Positions 9,068 through 16,617 of a stretch of 35,405 nucleotides of DNA are shown one piece after another (position 1 is the first letter of the stretch; every line of letters begins with the position of its first letter). Under the pieces are notes generated by a model. It worked only from the letters and a program-made list of their open reading frames with translations. It was not told the origin of the DNA and ran no database searches. Source of the stretch: Deltaproteobacteria bacterium (GTDB lineage Bacteria > Desulfobacterota > Desulfobacteria > Desulfobacterales > C00003060); the NCBI GenBank assembly GCA_003647275.1, contig QMMN01000023.1:1-35405 (forward strand). The letters are read 5' to 3'. The translations under genes were made by a program, and so were the position numbers.

Positions 9068-9660
9068 TTGTAAGGCGTGTCCCCAACTTTTGCTCTTTAG
9101 CCCGGAAAACATAAAAACCCCGCCTCTCTTTTTGAGAAACAGGGTCACAGGATTCAGTGCATGGCACCCCCTACAATTGAGGTTCATGGATCATACAGCA
9201 ATCTTTCCAAAAATATCAGGAACGATTGTTTTGTCAAGGATTTCCAGGTCTAACGGCTTGCTGATGCCACAAACAAGTCGTCCCTGACGACCAGGTGTAA
9301 CAAAAGGTTACAATTCAGCGAAAAAACAGCCCGAAAAGGTATGTAGATATTACACAGTCGACAGAACGGAAGGGAGACCGTCTTCGCCTGCCCCGTAGGG
9401 AAGCATGACCGTACCGGGGTGTGTCCGTGTAATAATCTTATTTCTCCGTGGCTTTAGCAGACTGATTCAGGGTCTCGTTCGGTTTTTTTATACCATAGAA
9501 CTGGGAGAGATCCGGTCACACTTGGAAAAATCTTTTGAAAAATTTGTCAGATTAACAATGGTTAATCCATCTGAAAAAACATGAATCTCATTGATAAATC
9601 CTTAATGTGCGTTTAAGTGTTCAATATTTTATACTTTATCGGAGGCTTATTATGACCGGG
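9068..9660. other. gene-poor stretch
   Basis: About 600 bases with no gene I can support apart from the structured element at 9346-9437. On the minus strand a 37-codon frame (about 9304-9191) reads LDLEILDKTIVPDIFGKIAV before a stop. It has protein-like composition but no start or recognisable family, and could be a gene fossil. A T-run at 9483-9489 follows the structured element on the plus strand. Confidence 0.4.
9346..9437 (+). ncRNA. candidate structured RNA (three-way junction)
   Basis: Bases 9346-9355 pair with 9427-9437 to form a 10-bp closing stem with one bulged A (ATTACAC with GTGTAAT at its core). Inside are two smaller helices: ACGG/CCGT around 9367-9382, and CCCCG/CGGGG around 9391-9419 with extra TA/TA pairing. 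A T-run at 9483-9489 could end a plus-strand transcript. It matches none of the riboswitch, SRP or 6S patterns I compared from memory. Strand is uncertain because a DNA palindrome reads similarly on both. Its nearest genes are the decayed WYL gene downstream and the toxin remnant upstream. Confidence 0.35.
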
Positions 9661-9662
9661 AC

Positions 9663-9871
9663 TGATCCGTTGAAAAAATAGTGGAAGATGCGGAAGGGGG
9701 GCTGATGTGGCTATATCCAATGAAATCAAGTTCTAGATCATGAGCTGGGGACCACATGCCCTGGTGCTTGAGCCGGAATCTCTGAGGGATGAGATCAGGG
9801 CAGAGGCGGAGATGATGCTGGGGAGATATGAGAAAGAGATGGAAAAGGAGGATAGACCGGTGAAGGCCTGA
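9663..9871 (+). pseudogene. remnant of WYL-domain transcriptional regulator
   Basis: The tail of a WYL-domain regulator can be read across two frames. EKIVEDAEGGLMW begins at 9672. After a +1/-1 shift near 9700 the text continues DVAISNEIKF, then an in-frame TAG (9734-9736), then IMSWGPHALVLEPESLRDEI and a helical end stopping at 9871. The phrase SWGPHALVLEPESL is characteristic of WYL protein C-termini. With at least one frameshift and one stop, and no upstream HTH part, it is not functional. WYL regulators commonly sit in defence islands, consistent with the AbiE pair just downstream. Confidence 0.68.
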
Positions 9872-9908
9872 ACAAAAACAAAACCTCGTCAAGAAAACGC
9901 GAAATCAT

Positions 9909-10054
9909 AACTTGACATTTTTCTGCACTACCCCTAAACTTTTTGGGGGTATTGCGTTATGTCATCAAGTATTTGCTTGCAATAAACTCGTCAACTTGAT
10001 ATTATTCGTCAATACACTTAAATAATTTAAGGGTATTGATCCTTGTCATCAAGT
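9909..10054 (+). promoter_or_regulatory. AbiE promoter and operator repeats
   Basis: Two sigma70-like promoters are visible upstream of the antitoxin: TTGACA (9912-9917), 17 bases, TAAACT (9935-9940); and TTGATA (9996-10001), 17 bases, TAAATA (10019-10024). The decamer GTCATCAAGT occurs exactly at 9961-9970 and 10045-10054, and its near inverse AACTTGA occurs at 9909 and 9994. A TACCCC/GGGGTA inverted repeat lies at 9929-9951. AbiEi antitoxins are known to repress their own promoter through repeats, so these are good operator candidates. Confidence 0.5.
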
Positions 10055-10066
10055 TTGAGGATAGAC

Positions 10067-10873
10067 ATGAAGCTACAAGATTTCTTTGCAACACACCCGG
10101 TCTTCACCTATGGGGAATTTGTAGAATTCCTCTCCATTCAGGGTTCCCGCAATGTTAAAACACGGGAGTCAATCCTGAGCCATTATACAAAAACGGGGCG
10201 CCTCCTTCGGGTCCGACGTGGGCTCTATCTCTCCGTGCCCCAGGGACTCACTCCTGAAAAATGCCCTGTTGACCCCTATCTCCTTGCATCAAGAATGGCC
10301 CCCGATTCGGTGCTTGCCTATCACACCGCCCTTGAGCTTCACGGGAAGGCCTATTCCGTATACGAGGAGTTTGTTTATTTGACCCGATCAAGAAGCCGTC
10401 CACTGAATTTCCGGGGGCAGAAATATCGTGGTGTAGCTTTCCCCAAGAAGTTAAAAGACAAAGACCAGGAGTCATTTGGCGTGGTATCGCTTGAAAGGTC
10501 TGGACTGGACGTTCGGGTCACCAGCCTGGAACGTACCCTTGTGGATGTACTGGACCGTCCTGCCCTGGGAGGAACATGGGAAGAAATCTGGAGGTCACTG
10601 GAGTTGGTCGAGTTTTTTGACCTTGATAAGGTCGTTGAATACACCATACATCTGGAAAACGCTACAACCGTGGCCAAGGTGGGGTTTTTCCTGGAGCAAC
10701 ATAAGGACACTCTGATGCCCAATGAAGGTCACCTTAATCGTCTCCGCTCGCTCATACCGGTGCAACCTCACTATATGGTCCGCAATGGACGGAAGGCAGG
10801 CCGTTTTGTTAGAGGGTGGAATCTGGTGGTGCCTCCCGAAATAGTTGAGAGACGATGGGAGGAGCAGCATTGA
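10067..10873 (+). CDS. abiEi: AbiEi-like antitoxin of type IV toxin-antitoxin system
   Basis: 268 residues. The N-terminal winged-helix part (FFATHPVFTYGEFVEFL...RRGLYLSVP) and the LAYHTALELHG, YLTRSR and SLERTLVDVLDRP segments are typical of AbiEi antitoxins. These carry a DNA-binding domain and counteract the AbiEii toxin without direct complex formation. The computed frame could begin at TTG 10043, but GAGGA lies 8 bases before ATG 10067, giving MKLQDFFATHP, which I prefer. The gene overlaps the toxin start by four bases (TTGA). Repeats in the upstream region probably bind this protein for autoregulation. Confidence 0.88.
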   Translation: MKLQDFFATHPVFTYGEFVEFLSIQGSRNVKTRESILSHYTKTGRLLRVRRGLYLSVPQGLTPEKCPVDPYLLASRMAPDSVLAYHTALELHGKAYSVYEEFVYLTRSRSRPLNFRGQKYRGVAFPKKLKDKDQESFGVVSLERSGLDVRVTSLERTLVDVLDRPALGGTWEEIWRSLELVEFFDLDKVVEYTIHLENATTVAKVGFFLEQHKDTLMPNEGHLNRLRSLIPVQPHYMVRNGRKAGRFVRGWNLVVPPEIVERRWEEQH

Positions 10874-11841
10874 AACTCTCACGGGAAAAAATCATCGCTG
10901 AAGCTGCATCGACCGGATTTCGGCCCGAGGTGTTTGAAAAGGTCGCCCAACTATTCTCCTTACTTCAAAGCATATGGAGCCATCCTTTTCTCAAGAACCG
11001 GTTCGTCCTCAAAGGCGGTACAGCTTTGAACCTCTTTATTTTTGATCTGCCCCGCCTCTCTGTAGATATAGACCTGAATTATATTGGGTCCCCTGACAAG
11101 GAAACCATGCTGGCAGAAAGGCCGAAGATGGATGATGCGATCAGGGCTGTCTGTCAGCGTGAGGGATTTATGGTCCGGCAGTCTCCCACGGAGCATGCCG
11201 GCGGTAAATGGTTGCTTAGATATGAAAGTGCTCTCGGGCAGGGCGGTAACCTTACTGTTGATCTCAACTTCATGTTTCGTATCCCTTTGTGGCCGATCAT
11301 TCCATGTGATTCGCGCTTAGTGGGCTCTTACATGGCTGAGAGAATTCCCGTGCTCGATGTTCATGAGATAGCAGCCGGTAAGCTATGCGCCTTGCTTTCA
11401 AGACAGGCGGGAAGAGATATTTTTGACGCGCACCAACTGCTCACCCAAAAGATCCTCAAAAGAGATCGCCTCCGTCTTGCTTTTGTGGTCTACGGTGCCA
11501 TGAATCGGAAGGACTGGCGTACCGTATCGGAAAACGACATCGGCTATAGTGCAAATGAGCTCATGAATGAATTGGTGCCTGTTCTGCGCGCGGATAAAAC
11601 CGATAATATCCGTGACCCTGAAATATGGGCCTCCCGTCTCGTTGAAGAGTGCTGCCAGGCTATTGCCATCGTGTTACCATTCACAGAAGCGGAGCGTGAA
11701 TTTCTTGACCGAATCTTGGACCGTGGAGAGATAGAGCCCTCATTGATCACCACCGATGAAGAGATGGCGAACAAGATCCGGAATCATCCTGGCTTGCAAT
11801 GGAAGGCCTTGAATGTGAGGGAGTTCAAGGGAATACAATAG
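10870..11841 (+). CDS. abiEii: AbiEii/AbiGii-family nucleotidyltransferase toxin
   Basis: 323 residues from TTG 10870. The nucleotidyltransferase signature is intact: GGTALNLF at about residues 49-56 followed by SVDIDLNY (about 64-71), supplying the GG/S and DxD metal-binding residues. A basic and helical C-terminal half follows. AbiEii toxins transfer nucleotides to targets (tRNA in studied relatives) and cause growth arrest in phage-infected cells. GGGAGGAG sits just before TTG 10870, and TTG overlaps the antitoxin TGA (TTGA), so I prefer it to ATG 10855, which would overlap the ribosome site. Both genes look intact, so this is probably a working abortive-infection pair. Confidence 0.88.
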   Translation: MKLSREKIIAEAASTGFRPEVFEKVAQLFSLLQSIWSHPFLKNRFVLKGGTALNLFIFDLPRLSVDIDLNYIGSPDKETMLAERPKMDDAIRAVCQREGFMVRQSPTEHAGGKWLLRYESALGQGGNLTVDLNFMFRIPLWPIIPCDSRLVGSYMAERIPVLDVHEIAAGKLCALLSRQAGRDIFDAHQLLTQKILKRDRLRLAFVVYGAMNRKDWRTVSENDIGYSANELMNELVPVLRADKTDNIRDPEIWASRLVEECCQAIAIVLPFTEAEREFLDRILDRGEIEPSLITTDEEMANKIRNHPGLQWKALNVREFKGIQ

Positions 11842-11930
11842 AACAGAGCATTACTATCGTGAAGAGTAGGTTGATAAAGGTTGCGATTCGTGAGATAAAC
11901 GAGCCGGTGATAGGGCCACGACAAGGTCAC

Positions 11931-11969
11931 AAAAAAATAAAAAAGGACTTAGCCGAACGGGCTAAGCCC
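11931..11969 (-). terminator. intrinsic terminator of tRNA-Arg
   Basis: Reading leftwards, GGGCTTAGCC, a CGTTC loop and GGCTAAGTCC form a 10-bp stem with one G-U pair, followed by TTTTTTATTTTTTT. It lies 11 bases after the tRNA 3' end and fits a rho-independent terminator. Confidence 0.85.
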
Positions 11970-11979
11970 CTGAAATGAC

Positions 11980-12055
11980 TGGTGCGCCCAGGGTGATTCG
12001 AACACCCGACCTACGGATTCGTAGTCCGGCGCTCTATCCACTGAGCTATGGGCGC
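11980..12055 (-). tRNA. tRNA-Arg(ACG)
   Basis: A 76-base cloverleaf on the minus strand. The acceptor GCGCCCA pairs with TGGGCGC, the D arm is GCTC/GAGC, the anticodon loop is CTACGAA giving anticodon ACG, the T arm is GGGTG/CACCC with TTCGAAT, and the 3' CCA is encoded. The outermost anticodon-stem pair appears to be a C/T mismatch, otherwise all stems are complementary. ACG anticodons need A34 converted to inosine, and tadA lies immediately upstream in the opposite direction. Confidence 0.96.
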
Positions 12056-12072
12056 ATTGATGAATCAGATTC

Positions 12073-12101
12073 TCTATAGTTTTTTTGGGCTATACTGTCA
12101 A
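12073..12101 (-). promoter_or_regulatory. promoter of tRNA-Arg
   Basis: On the minus strand TTGACA (12101-12096), a 17-base spacer and TATAGA (12078-12073) make a near-consensus sigma70 promoter ending 18 bases before the mature tRNA 5' end. On the plus strand TATACT at 12091-12096 could serve as a -10 box for tadA. Confidence 0.75.
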
Positions 12102-12129
12102 GGTAATTACAAAGCCAGGGTGCAGAACA

Positions 12130-12621
12130 TTGACGGATGACACTTTTATGCATGAAGCCTTGTTGGAAGCACAACAGGCCGTGCGGGAAGACGAGGTGCC
12201 CGTAGGAGCCGTGCTGGTTGCCGGGGACGGCACCGTGCTGGCCAGGGCCCACAACCAGACCATTGCACGGTGTGATCCTACGGCCCATGCGGAGATCCTG
12301 GCCTTGCGAGCGGCATCCCGGGCCGTTGGAAATTATCGGCTTCTAAATACCACACTCTACGTCACCATTGAGCCCTGCATCATGTGTATGGGTGCGCTGC
12401 TGCAAGCACGGATTGCCAGGATCGTGTTTGGGGCCAAGGACCCTAAATGGGGCGGGGCCGGATCCTGTTATAATCTAGCAGCCGATACCGGTCTGAATCA
12501 TACGATTGATGTTCAAGGAGGCGTGCTTGAAAATGACTGCAGGCAATTGATCCAGGCCTTCTTTCGAGATAAGCGCCTGCGGATCAAGAGAGACAAACAG
12601 CACACCGATATCCCCGAATGA
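12130..12621 (+). CDS. tadA: tRNA-specific adenosine deaminase TadA
   Basis: 163 residues from TTG 12130. The cytidine/deoxycytidylate-deaminase zinc site is complete: H53-A-E55 and P82-C83-I-M-C86, with EVPVGAVLV upstream and YRLLNTTLYVTIEPC around the second motif. TadA deaminates A34 of tRNA-Arg(ACG) to inosine so that it can read CGU, CGC and CGA. TTG 12130 gives MTDDTFMHEALLEA, an N-terminus of the usual length; ATG 12148 would drop six residues and the frame also extends back to TTG 12085 with no ribosome site. It is divergent from the tRNA-Arg(ACG) gene, its expected substrate. Confidence 0.94.
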   Translation: MTDDTFMHEALLEAQQAVREDEVPVGAVLVAGDGTVLARAHNQTIARCDPTAHAEILALRAASRAVGNYRLLNTTLYVTIEPCIMCMGALLQARIARIVFGAKDPKWGGAGSCYNLAADTGLNHTIDVQGGVLENDCRQLIQAFFRDKRLRIKRDKQHTDIPE

Positions 12622-12632
12622 CAACAGGCTTT

Positions 12633-12785
12633 AGCCCGAACATTTCATAAAAAATGTCGATGGTTTGTTAGCAAAACCTTAGTGACAAATTGTTACCGCA
12701 AAAGGTTTAAGCAAAATCATCCTAACAATGCCAAGCTGTTATCTTTATGAAACGCTGTCGACATTTTTTATGAAATGTTCGGGCT
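12633..12785. repeat. 28-bp perfect inverted repeat between convergent genes
   Basis: Bases 12633-12660 are the exact reverse complement of 12758-12785, enclosing about 97 bases. The arms begin AGCCCGAACATTTCATAA. TTTGTTAG near 12665 and CTAACAA near 12722 form a second nested pairing. It fills the gap between tadA and the oppositely oriented DUF6485 gene, whose TAG stop lies in the outer end of the right arm. It could be a MITE-like element or a bidirectional transcription stop. Confidence 0.85.
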
Positions 12786-12987
12786 AGACCTTTCCTGATT
12801 GGACGAGCCGTGAAAAATGTTCAAAGGATCGGTCATAGGTGGCTTCAGCCTGATCCGGGAAACAACACCCTGGCAACTCGCGCATCCGCAGGTGGTACGT
12901 TAAACATTCACAGCAGATCCCCTTGCGCTCACAGGGTTCATACGTGCAGTTACACCTTGTCAGGTTCTGCTCCTTACGACAATCCAT
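12784..12987 (-). CDS. small cysteine-rich DUF6485-type protein
   Basis: 67 residues with nine cysteines, arranged as C3, C12/C14, C19, C25/C26/C28 and C41/C42 (CNCTYEPCERKGICCECL then CCFP), suggesting a metal or iron-sulfur binding protein. The pattern and the ELPGCCFP and TYDRSFEHF segments match small proteins I recall as DUF6485, common in anaerobes; function unknown. A strong GAGGAGGG site precedes the ATG. The stop overlaps the right arm of the inverted repeat at 12633-12785. Confidence 0.8.
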   Translation of the reverse strand: MDCRKEQNLTRCNCTYEPCERKGICCECLTYHLRMRELPGCCFPDQAEATYDRSFEHFSRLVQSGKV

Positions 12988-13200
12988 TGGCTGATTCCCT
13001 CCTCAATTCTTTGGTGGTTATTCGTTCATCGCTGTTTGTCTCAATGGTTCAGGAAAAGTGAACCGTTACTTTGTTTCACGGTCTCTGTTTTTGCAATTGA
13101 TGATTTCCGGGTTTACGACAACATGCTTAAGGCCGGGGAATGCTTGACTTCCTCGGCAAAGTTACCTAAGTTTAAACCCAAAAGCATCTTGGAGTTATCC

Positions 13201-13956
13201 ATGTTCGAAATGATCAAGGCCTTCTCTGAAGGATGGCGGTTCCATATTAAGGGGATTCGGTTTGCCTTTCAGCATCCTTCTTTCCTGATCCTTTCAACGC
13301 TCCCTTTTCTCATCACACTGGGTCTTTATATCTTTGCCTTTTATATGTTCATGCTCTATGCCGACGATCTGTTGCGCATGGTGTGGCATATGGACCTGAA
13401 CGAATCTTCCAGGTACGTTGGGTGGCTTTACTGGGCCTATATGCATGTCGTCAAGTTTTTTCTTTACCTGGTCGTCCTTGTGATCATGTTTTACAGCTTC
13501 ATCGTGATTTCCAACATTCTGGCCTCACCGGTCTATGATTACATTTGCACAAGGTACGAGCGGCTTGACAGCTATCATGCTCAACCCGCACAAGGCGTCT
13601 CCCCTGTAAAGGGGATATGGAAAACAATGAAAGAAGAAATCAAAAAAGCCGTGTTGATGCTCATTGTACCCCTGCCCCTGATCTTTGTCCCCGTGGTTGG
13701 GACGCTGTTGGGCTTTGTCGTTGCCGCAGTCTTTATTGCCTGGGACTATGTTGATTTTTCCCTTTCAAGAGACTATCCGCTCCTGAAGGACCGGATTAAG
13801 GCCCTGTGGCGCTATAAGTTTTTTTTGTTCGGTTTTGGATGTCCTCTGATGATCCCTTTGGTCGGTCTTGCGATCATGCCATTTGCCATTTTAGGTTCTA
13901 CAAAACTCTATTTTGATAAAATAAAAAAAATGCCTGAAATCGAAACCATGCCCTAG
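13201..13956 (+). CDS. EI24/CysZ-like integral membrane protein
   Basis: 251 residues. Long hydrophobic stretches near residues 25-50, 80-108, 150-185 and 205-230 predict a multi-pass inner-membrane protein. The N-terminal SEGWRFHIKGIRFAFQHPSF and the ISNILASPVYDYI segment fit the EI24-domain family, which includes the sulfate permease-like CysZ. Whether this one carries sulfate is not shown. GGAG lies 8 bases before ATG 13201. The open frame continues upstream to 13036, but the upstream part lacks hydrophobic family sequence and a ribosome site. Confidence 0.8.
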   Translation: MFEMIKAFSEGWRFHIKGIRFAFQHPSFLILSTLPFLITLGLYIFAFYMFMLYADDLLRMVWHMDLNESSRYVGWLYWAYMHVVKFFLYLVVLVIMFYSFIVISNILASPVYDYICTRYERLDSYHAQPAQGVSPVKGIWKTMKEEIKKAVLMLIVPLPLIFVPVVGTLLGFVVAAVFIAWDYVDFSLSRDYPLLKDRIKALWRYKFFLFGFGCPLMIPLVGLAIMPFAILGSTKLYFDKIKKMPEIETMP

Positions 13957-14050
13957 ACGTATGCGCAGACCGCAATCACCCTGCCCGCTTCTACCGGGCT
14001 GCCCCCTCTGGTGATAAAATAAAACGACATACATTCATAAAGTCGTGAGG

Positions 14051-14074
14051 CAGGTCAAATCTCATCCTGCTTGT
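14051..14074. repeat. 24-bp direct repeat, copy 1
   Basis: These 24 bases recur exactly at 16644-16667, inside the left arm region of the palindromic element at 16618-16834. It lies in the 245-base gap between the EI24 gene and rnd, in which I see no gene. GCAGG and CCTGC within it could form a small hairpin. Confidence 0.75.
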
Positions 14075-14202
14075 GGTGTTGCATAGAAGTGTCGCCGCCG
14101 TTTAACGGTCGGTGAATGATGAGCATCAGGGTCAATGGGGGGGAACGTGTATTGATTTTTCATGAAAACTAAGATAGCAAAGGACACGAGAGGAAAAGGA
14201 CC

Positions 14203-15423
14203 GTGGTTGCAGGATTCCAATTCATTCAGACGCTACCTGAGCTAAAATCCATAACCAAGCAATTGGATGGAGAAGAAATCTTGGCGGTTGATGTTGAGGC
14301 CGACTCTTTGTATCACTACCTTCCCAAGGTATGTCTCGTCCAGATTTCGACCAACCAACATACCTTTGTCATTGATACCCTGGCCGTACAGAAAATGGAT
14401 CCCTTACGCCCCCTGTTTGCCAGCCACAAGATCAAAAAAGTATTCCATGGTGCTGATTATGATATCCGTTCTCTTTTCCGTGACTATGCCATCCGCGTGA
14501 ACCATGTGTTTGACACCATGATTGCCTCACAATTTCTCGGCGAAAAGGAGGTCGATCTTGCTGCCATATTGAAAAAGCGTTTTGGCGTCATTCTAAACAA
14601 AAAGTATCAGAGGGCCAACTGGTCAAAGAGACCCCTTAGCCATGAAATGCTTTTTTATGCAGCCCACGATACAGCTTACCTGCTCCGCCTGTACCGTGAA
14701 TTGGAGCGGGAATTAAAATCAAAAGGCCGGCTAGGCTGGGTGGAAGAGGAATGCAATCGCCTGTCGATTGAATGTACGCTGGGAGGCAAGGTCAGGTTGA
14801 GCTGTGTCCCAGCCAAGGGACAAAATCATTGTAGCTCACCTGACCATCCCATGTCCACGAGGACGGAACCGGAAAATACCCCCCTGTTTAAACGATTTAA
14901 AGGGGCAGGCAAGATGGCACCAAGAGATCTGGCAATCCTTGAAAACCTGCTCCTGTTTCGTGAAAGGAGGGCCGTGCAGCAAGACAGGCCCCCTTTCAAG
15001 GTATTCGGAAATCATGTGATTAAAGAGCTGGTCACGACAAAACCCACGGACCATGTGGCGCTGAGGGAGATCCCCGGCCTGCCTGCCGACTTTATGAAAC
15101 GCTATGCCAGGGGTGCACTGAAGGCTATCCAGCGTGGCCTTGCGTTGCCCGCAGATCGCCTGCCCTCTTTTGCCAAGGCAAAACGTCCGCCTCAGAATCC
15201 CAAAAAGCAAGCCCGATTAAAGCGTCTGAAGGCGTGGCGTGAGCTAAAAGCCAGTCAACTTGAAATACAGCCCGGACTGGTTTGCAACAACGCATTGCTT
15301 GACACCCTGGCCGAGGCCAATCCAAAGGATGTAGATGGCCTCAAGGCCATTGCTGGAATGAAAACGTGGCAAAGAGATAGCTTTGGACAAGAGCTCGTTA
15401 ACGTGCTCCATGGACGTCTGTGA
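14203..15423 (+). CDS. rnd: ribonuclease D (DEDDy 3'-5' exonuclease with HRDC domains)
   Basis: 406 residues. The DEDD exonuclease domain shows D30 and E32 (AVDVEADSL), HGADYD (82-87) and the third motif YAAHDTAYLLRLY near residue 150, giving the DEDDy set. RNase D trims tRNA and other stable RNA 3' ends. Two HRDC-like helical domains follow, roughly 237-312 and 333-403. Between exonuclease and first HRDC lies a longer linker (about 185-230) than usual, ending in LFKRFKGAGKM. The start is GTG 14203 with AGGAAAAGGA just upstream. Confidence 0.9.
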   Translation: MVAGFQFIQTLPELKSITKQLDGEEILAVDVEADSLYHYLPKVCLVQISTNQHTFVIDTLAVQKMDPLRPLFASHKIKKVFHGADYDIRSLFRDYAIRVNHVFDTMIASQFLGEKEVDLAAILKKRFGVILNKKYQRANWSKRPLSHEMLFYAAHDTAYLLRLYRELERELKSKGRLGWVEEECNRLSIECTLGGKVRLSCVPAKGQNHCSSPDHPMSTRTEPENTPLFKRFKGAGKMAPRDLAILENLLLFRERRAVQQDRPPFKVFGNHVIKELVTTKPTDHVALREIPGLPADFMKRYARGALKAIQRGLALPADRLPSFAKAKRPPQNPKKQARLKRLKAWRELKASQLEIQPGLVCNNALLDTLAEANPKDVDGLKAIAGMKTWQRDSFGQELVNVLHGRL

Positions 15424-15505
15424 AATGCCTTTGGGACGCAAACGCAAAGACTTGGGGCATTCCACACTCGAACGGGTCCGCTGAATCAAGAAAGGAAGAA
15501 ACCCA

Positions 15506-16150
15506 ATGAAAATCACCCTGGTCTATGACAATACGGCCCACAAGCCAGATCTGGTGGCTGACTGGGGATTTTCTTGCTATATTGAGTTGGAAAATACCCC
15601 GGGGATCCTCTTTGATACCGGCGCAAACGGCTCTATTCTTTTGAGCAATATGGAGAAGCTCGGTATTGATCCTGCTGCCGTTGATATCGTGGTCATATCT
15701 CATGCCCACTGGGATCACACAGGCGGACTCCTAAAATTTCTGAAAGTCAATGACACGGCAAGACTGTATCTGCCGGCCTCTTTTCATTCGCCGCCCTTAC
15801 CTGGAAGACAGGTCGTGGAAGTCCGGGGAAGTATTGAGGTCTGCGACAACATCTTCTCTACCGGCGAACTTATGGGCACAGAACAATCCCTTGTGGTCCA
15901 AACCGACAAGGGACTGGTTGTGATTGCAGGCTGTTCCCATCCGGGAGTCGGCCCTATTCTGAAGGCTGCCTCGCGCTTTGGGACGGTCCGGGCACTCATC
16001 GGAGGCTTGCACGGGTTTCAGGAATTTCACCTTCTCAAGGATCTGCAGTGGGTGTGTGCCTGTCACTGCACCCAACATCAGTCGGAAATCAAGGAGTTCT
16101 ATCCGGAAAAATGGGTGGATGGGGGTGCGGGTAAAGTGATAGAGGTATGA
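15506..16150 (+). CDS. MBL-fold metallo-hydrolase
   Basis: 214 residues of the metallo-beta-lactamase fold. The metal motif HAHWDHTGG is at about residues 66-74, with LFDTG before it, GCSHPG and GGLHGF later. The C-terminal CHCTQH may supply another ligand. The arrangement resembles the branch annotated as dihydropteridine/ribofuranosylaminobenzene phosphate synthase-like; the substrate is unknown. GGAAG precedes the ATG. The downstream small gene starts within 20 bases of the stop, so they probably share a transcript. Confidence 0.85.
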   Translation: MKITLVYDNTAHKPDLVADWGFSCYIELENTPGILFDTGANGSILLSNMEKLGIDPAAVDIVVISHAHWDHTGGLLKFLKVNDTARLYLPASFHSPPLPGRQVVEVRGSIEVCDNIFSTGELMGTEQSLVVQTDKGLVVIAGCSHPGVGPILKAASRFGTVRALIGGLHGFQEFHLLKDLQWVCACHCTQHQSEIKEFYPEKWVDGGAGKVIEV

Positions 16151-16164
16151 AAAGGAGTTTTACT

Positions 16165-16347
16165 ATGAGGATTAAAATTGACAAAGGCCTGATCGAATTT
16201 GCGCCTGAAAACGAGGATGAAACAACTATGATGCAGGTGCTCTGGCAGCTCATGGTCGACTGCTTACGGTTCAACAAAAAACTGGTGCCTGTGGGTGAGT
16301 ATATTCCGCAGAAGAAAAATCTGGCCAGATTTGTTATCGAAGGCTAG
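16165..16347 (+). CDS. small conserved-looking hypothetical protein
   Basis: 60 residues, acidic N-terminal half (GLIEFAPENEDE) and a helical middle (MMQVLWQLMVDCLRFNKKL). I do not recognise the family. I start at ATG 16165 because AAAAGGAG lies 7 bases upstream; the frame extends to ATG 16147, which overlaps the MBL gene stop. Spacing of 14 bases from the MBL-fold gene suggests an operon. Confidence 0.68.
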   Translation: MRIKIDKGLIEFAPENEDETTMMQVLWQLMVDCLRFNKKLVPVGEYIPQKKNLARFVIEG

Positions 16348-16534
16348 AAGCTATTTCAAAATCCTTTGACGACTCCATTTTGGCCATTTTTGCCAAAAGT
16401 TCTTAGCAAAGCGGAGCGTCAAAAAATTGTAACTGTTTGAGGGCGTTAGCCCGAGTTTTACAATTTTAGCGAAGCGAGCTTAGAACTTTCAAAAATGGCC
16501 GAACAGACCAAGGAAAAGGGTTTTGAAATAGCTT
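16348..16534. repeat. 187-bp near-complete palindrome (MITE/REP-like)
   Basis: Almost the whole element folds on itself. The outer arms at 16348-16367 and 16515-16534 are complementary apart from a few bases. Next come 16382-16405 with 16479-16500 (GGCCATTTTTG and CAAAAATGGCC), then AAAATTGTAA with TTACAATTTT, and a GGGC-GTTA-GCCC tip near 16440. It starts one base after the stop codon of the small protein gene. No coding frame is visible in it. Confidence 0.8.
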
Positions 16535-16617
16535 GTAATCAACAGCGTACGCTGCCCCTGTGGAATAGCTTTCATGACACGGGGCAGGCAGACAAAAACC
16601 CTCGTAGCATCTTCAAT

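Noticed and set aside
9191-9304. Minus-strand frame reading LDLEILDKTIVPDIFGKIAV
   Set aside because: Protein-like but short, no start codon with ribosome site and no family match from memory; possibly a fossil, not called as a gene.
9346-9437. SRP RNA or cobalamin/c-di-GMP riboswitch
   Set aside because: A GGGAAGCA segment is vaguely like the SRP loop, but the conserved SRP and riboswitch core sequences are absent.
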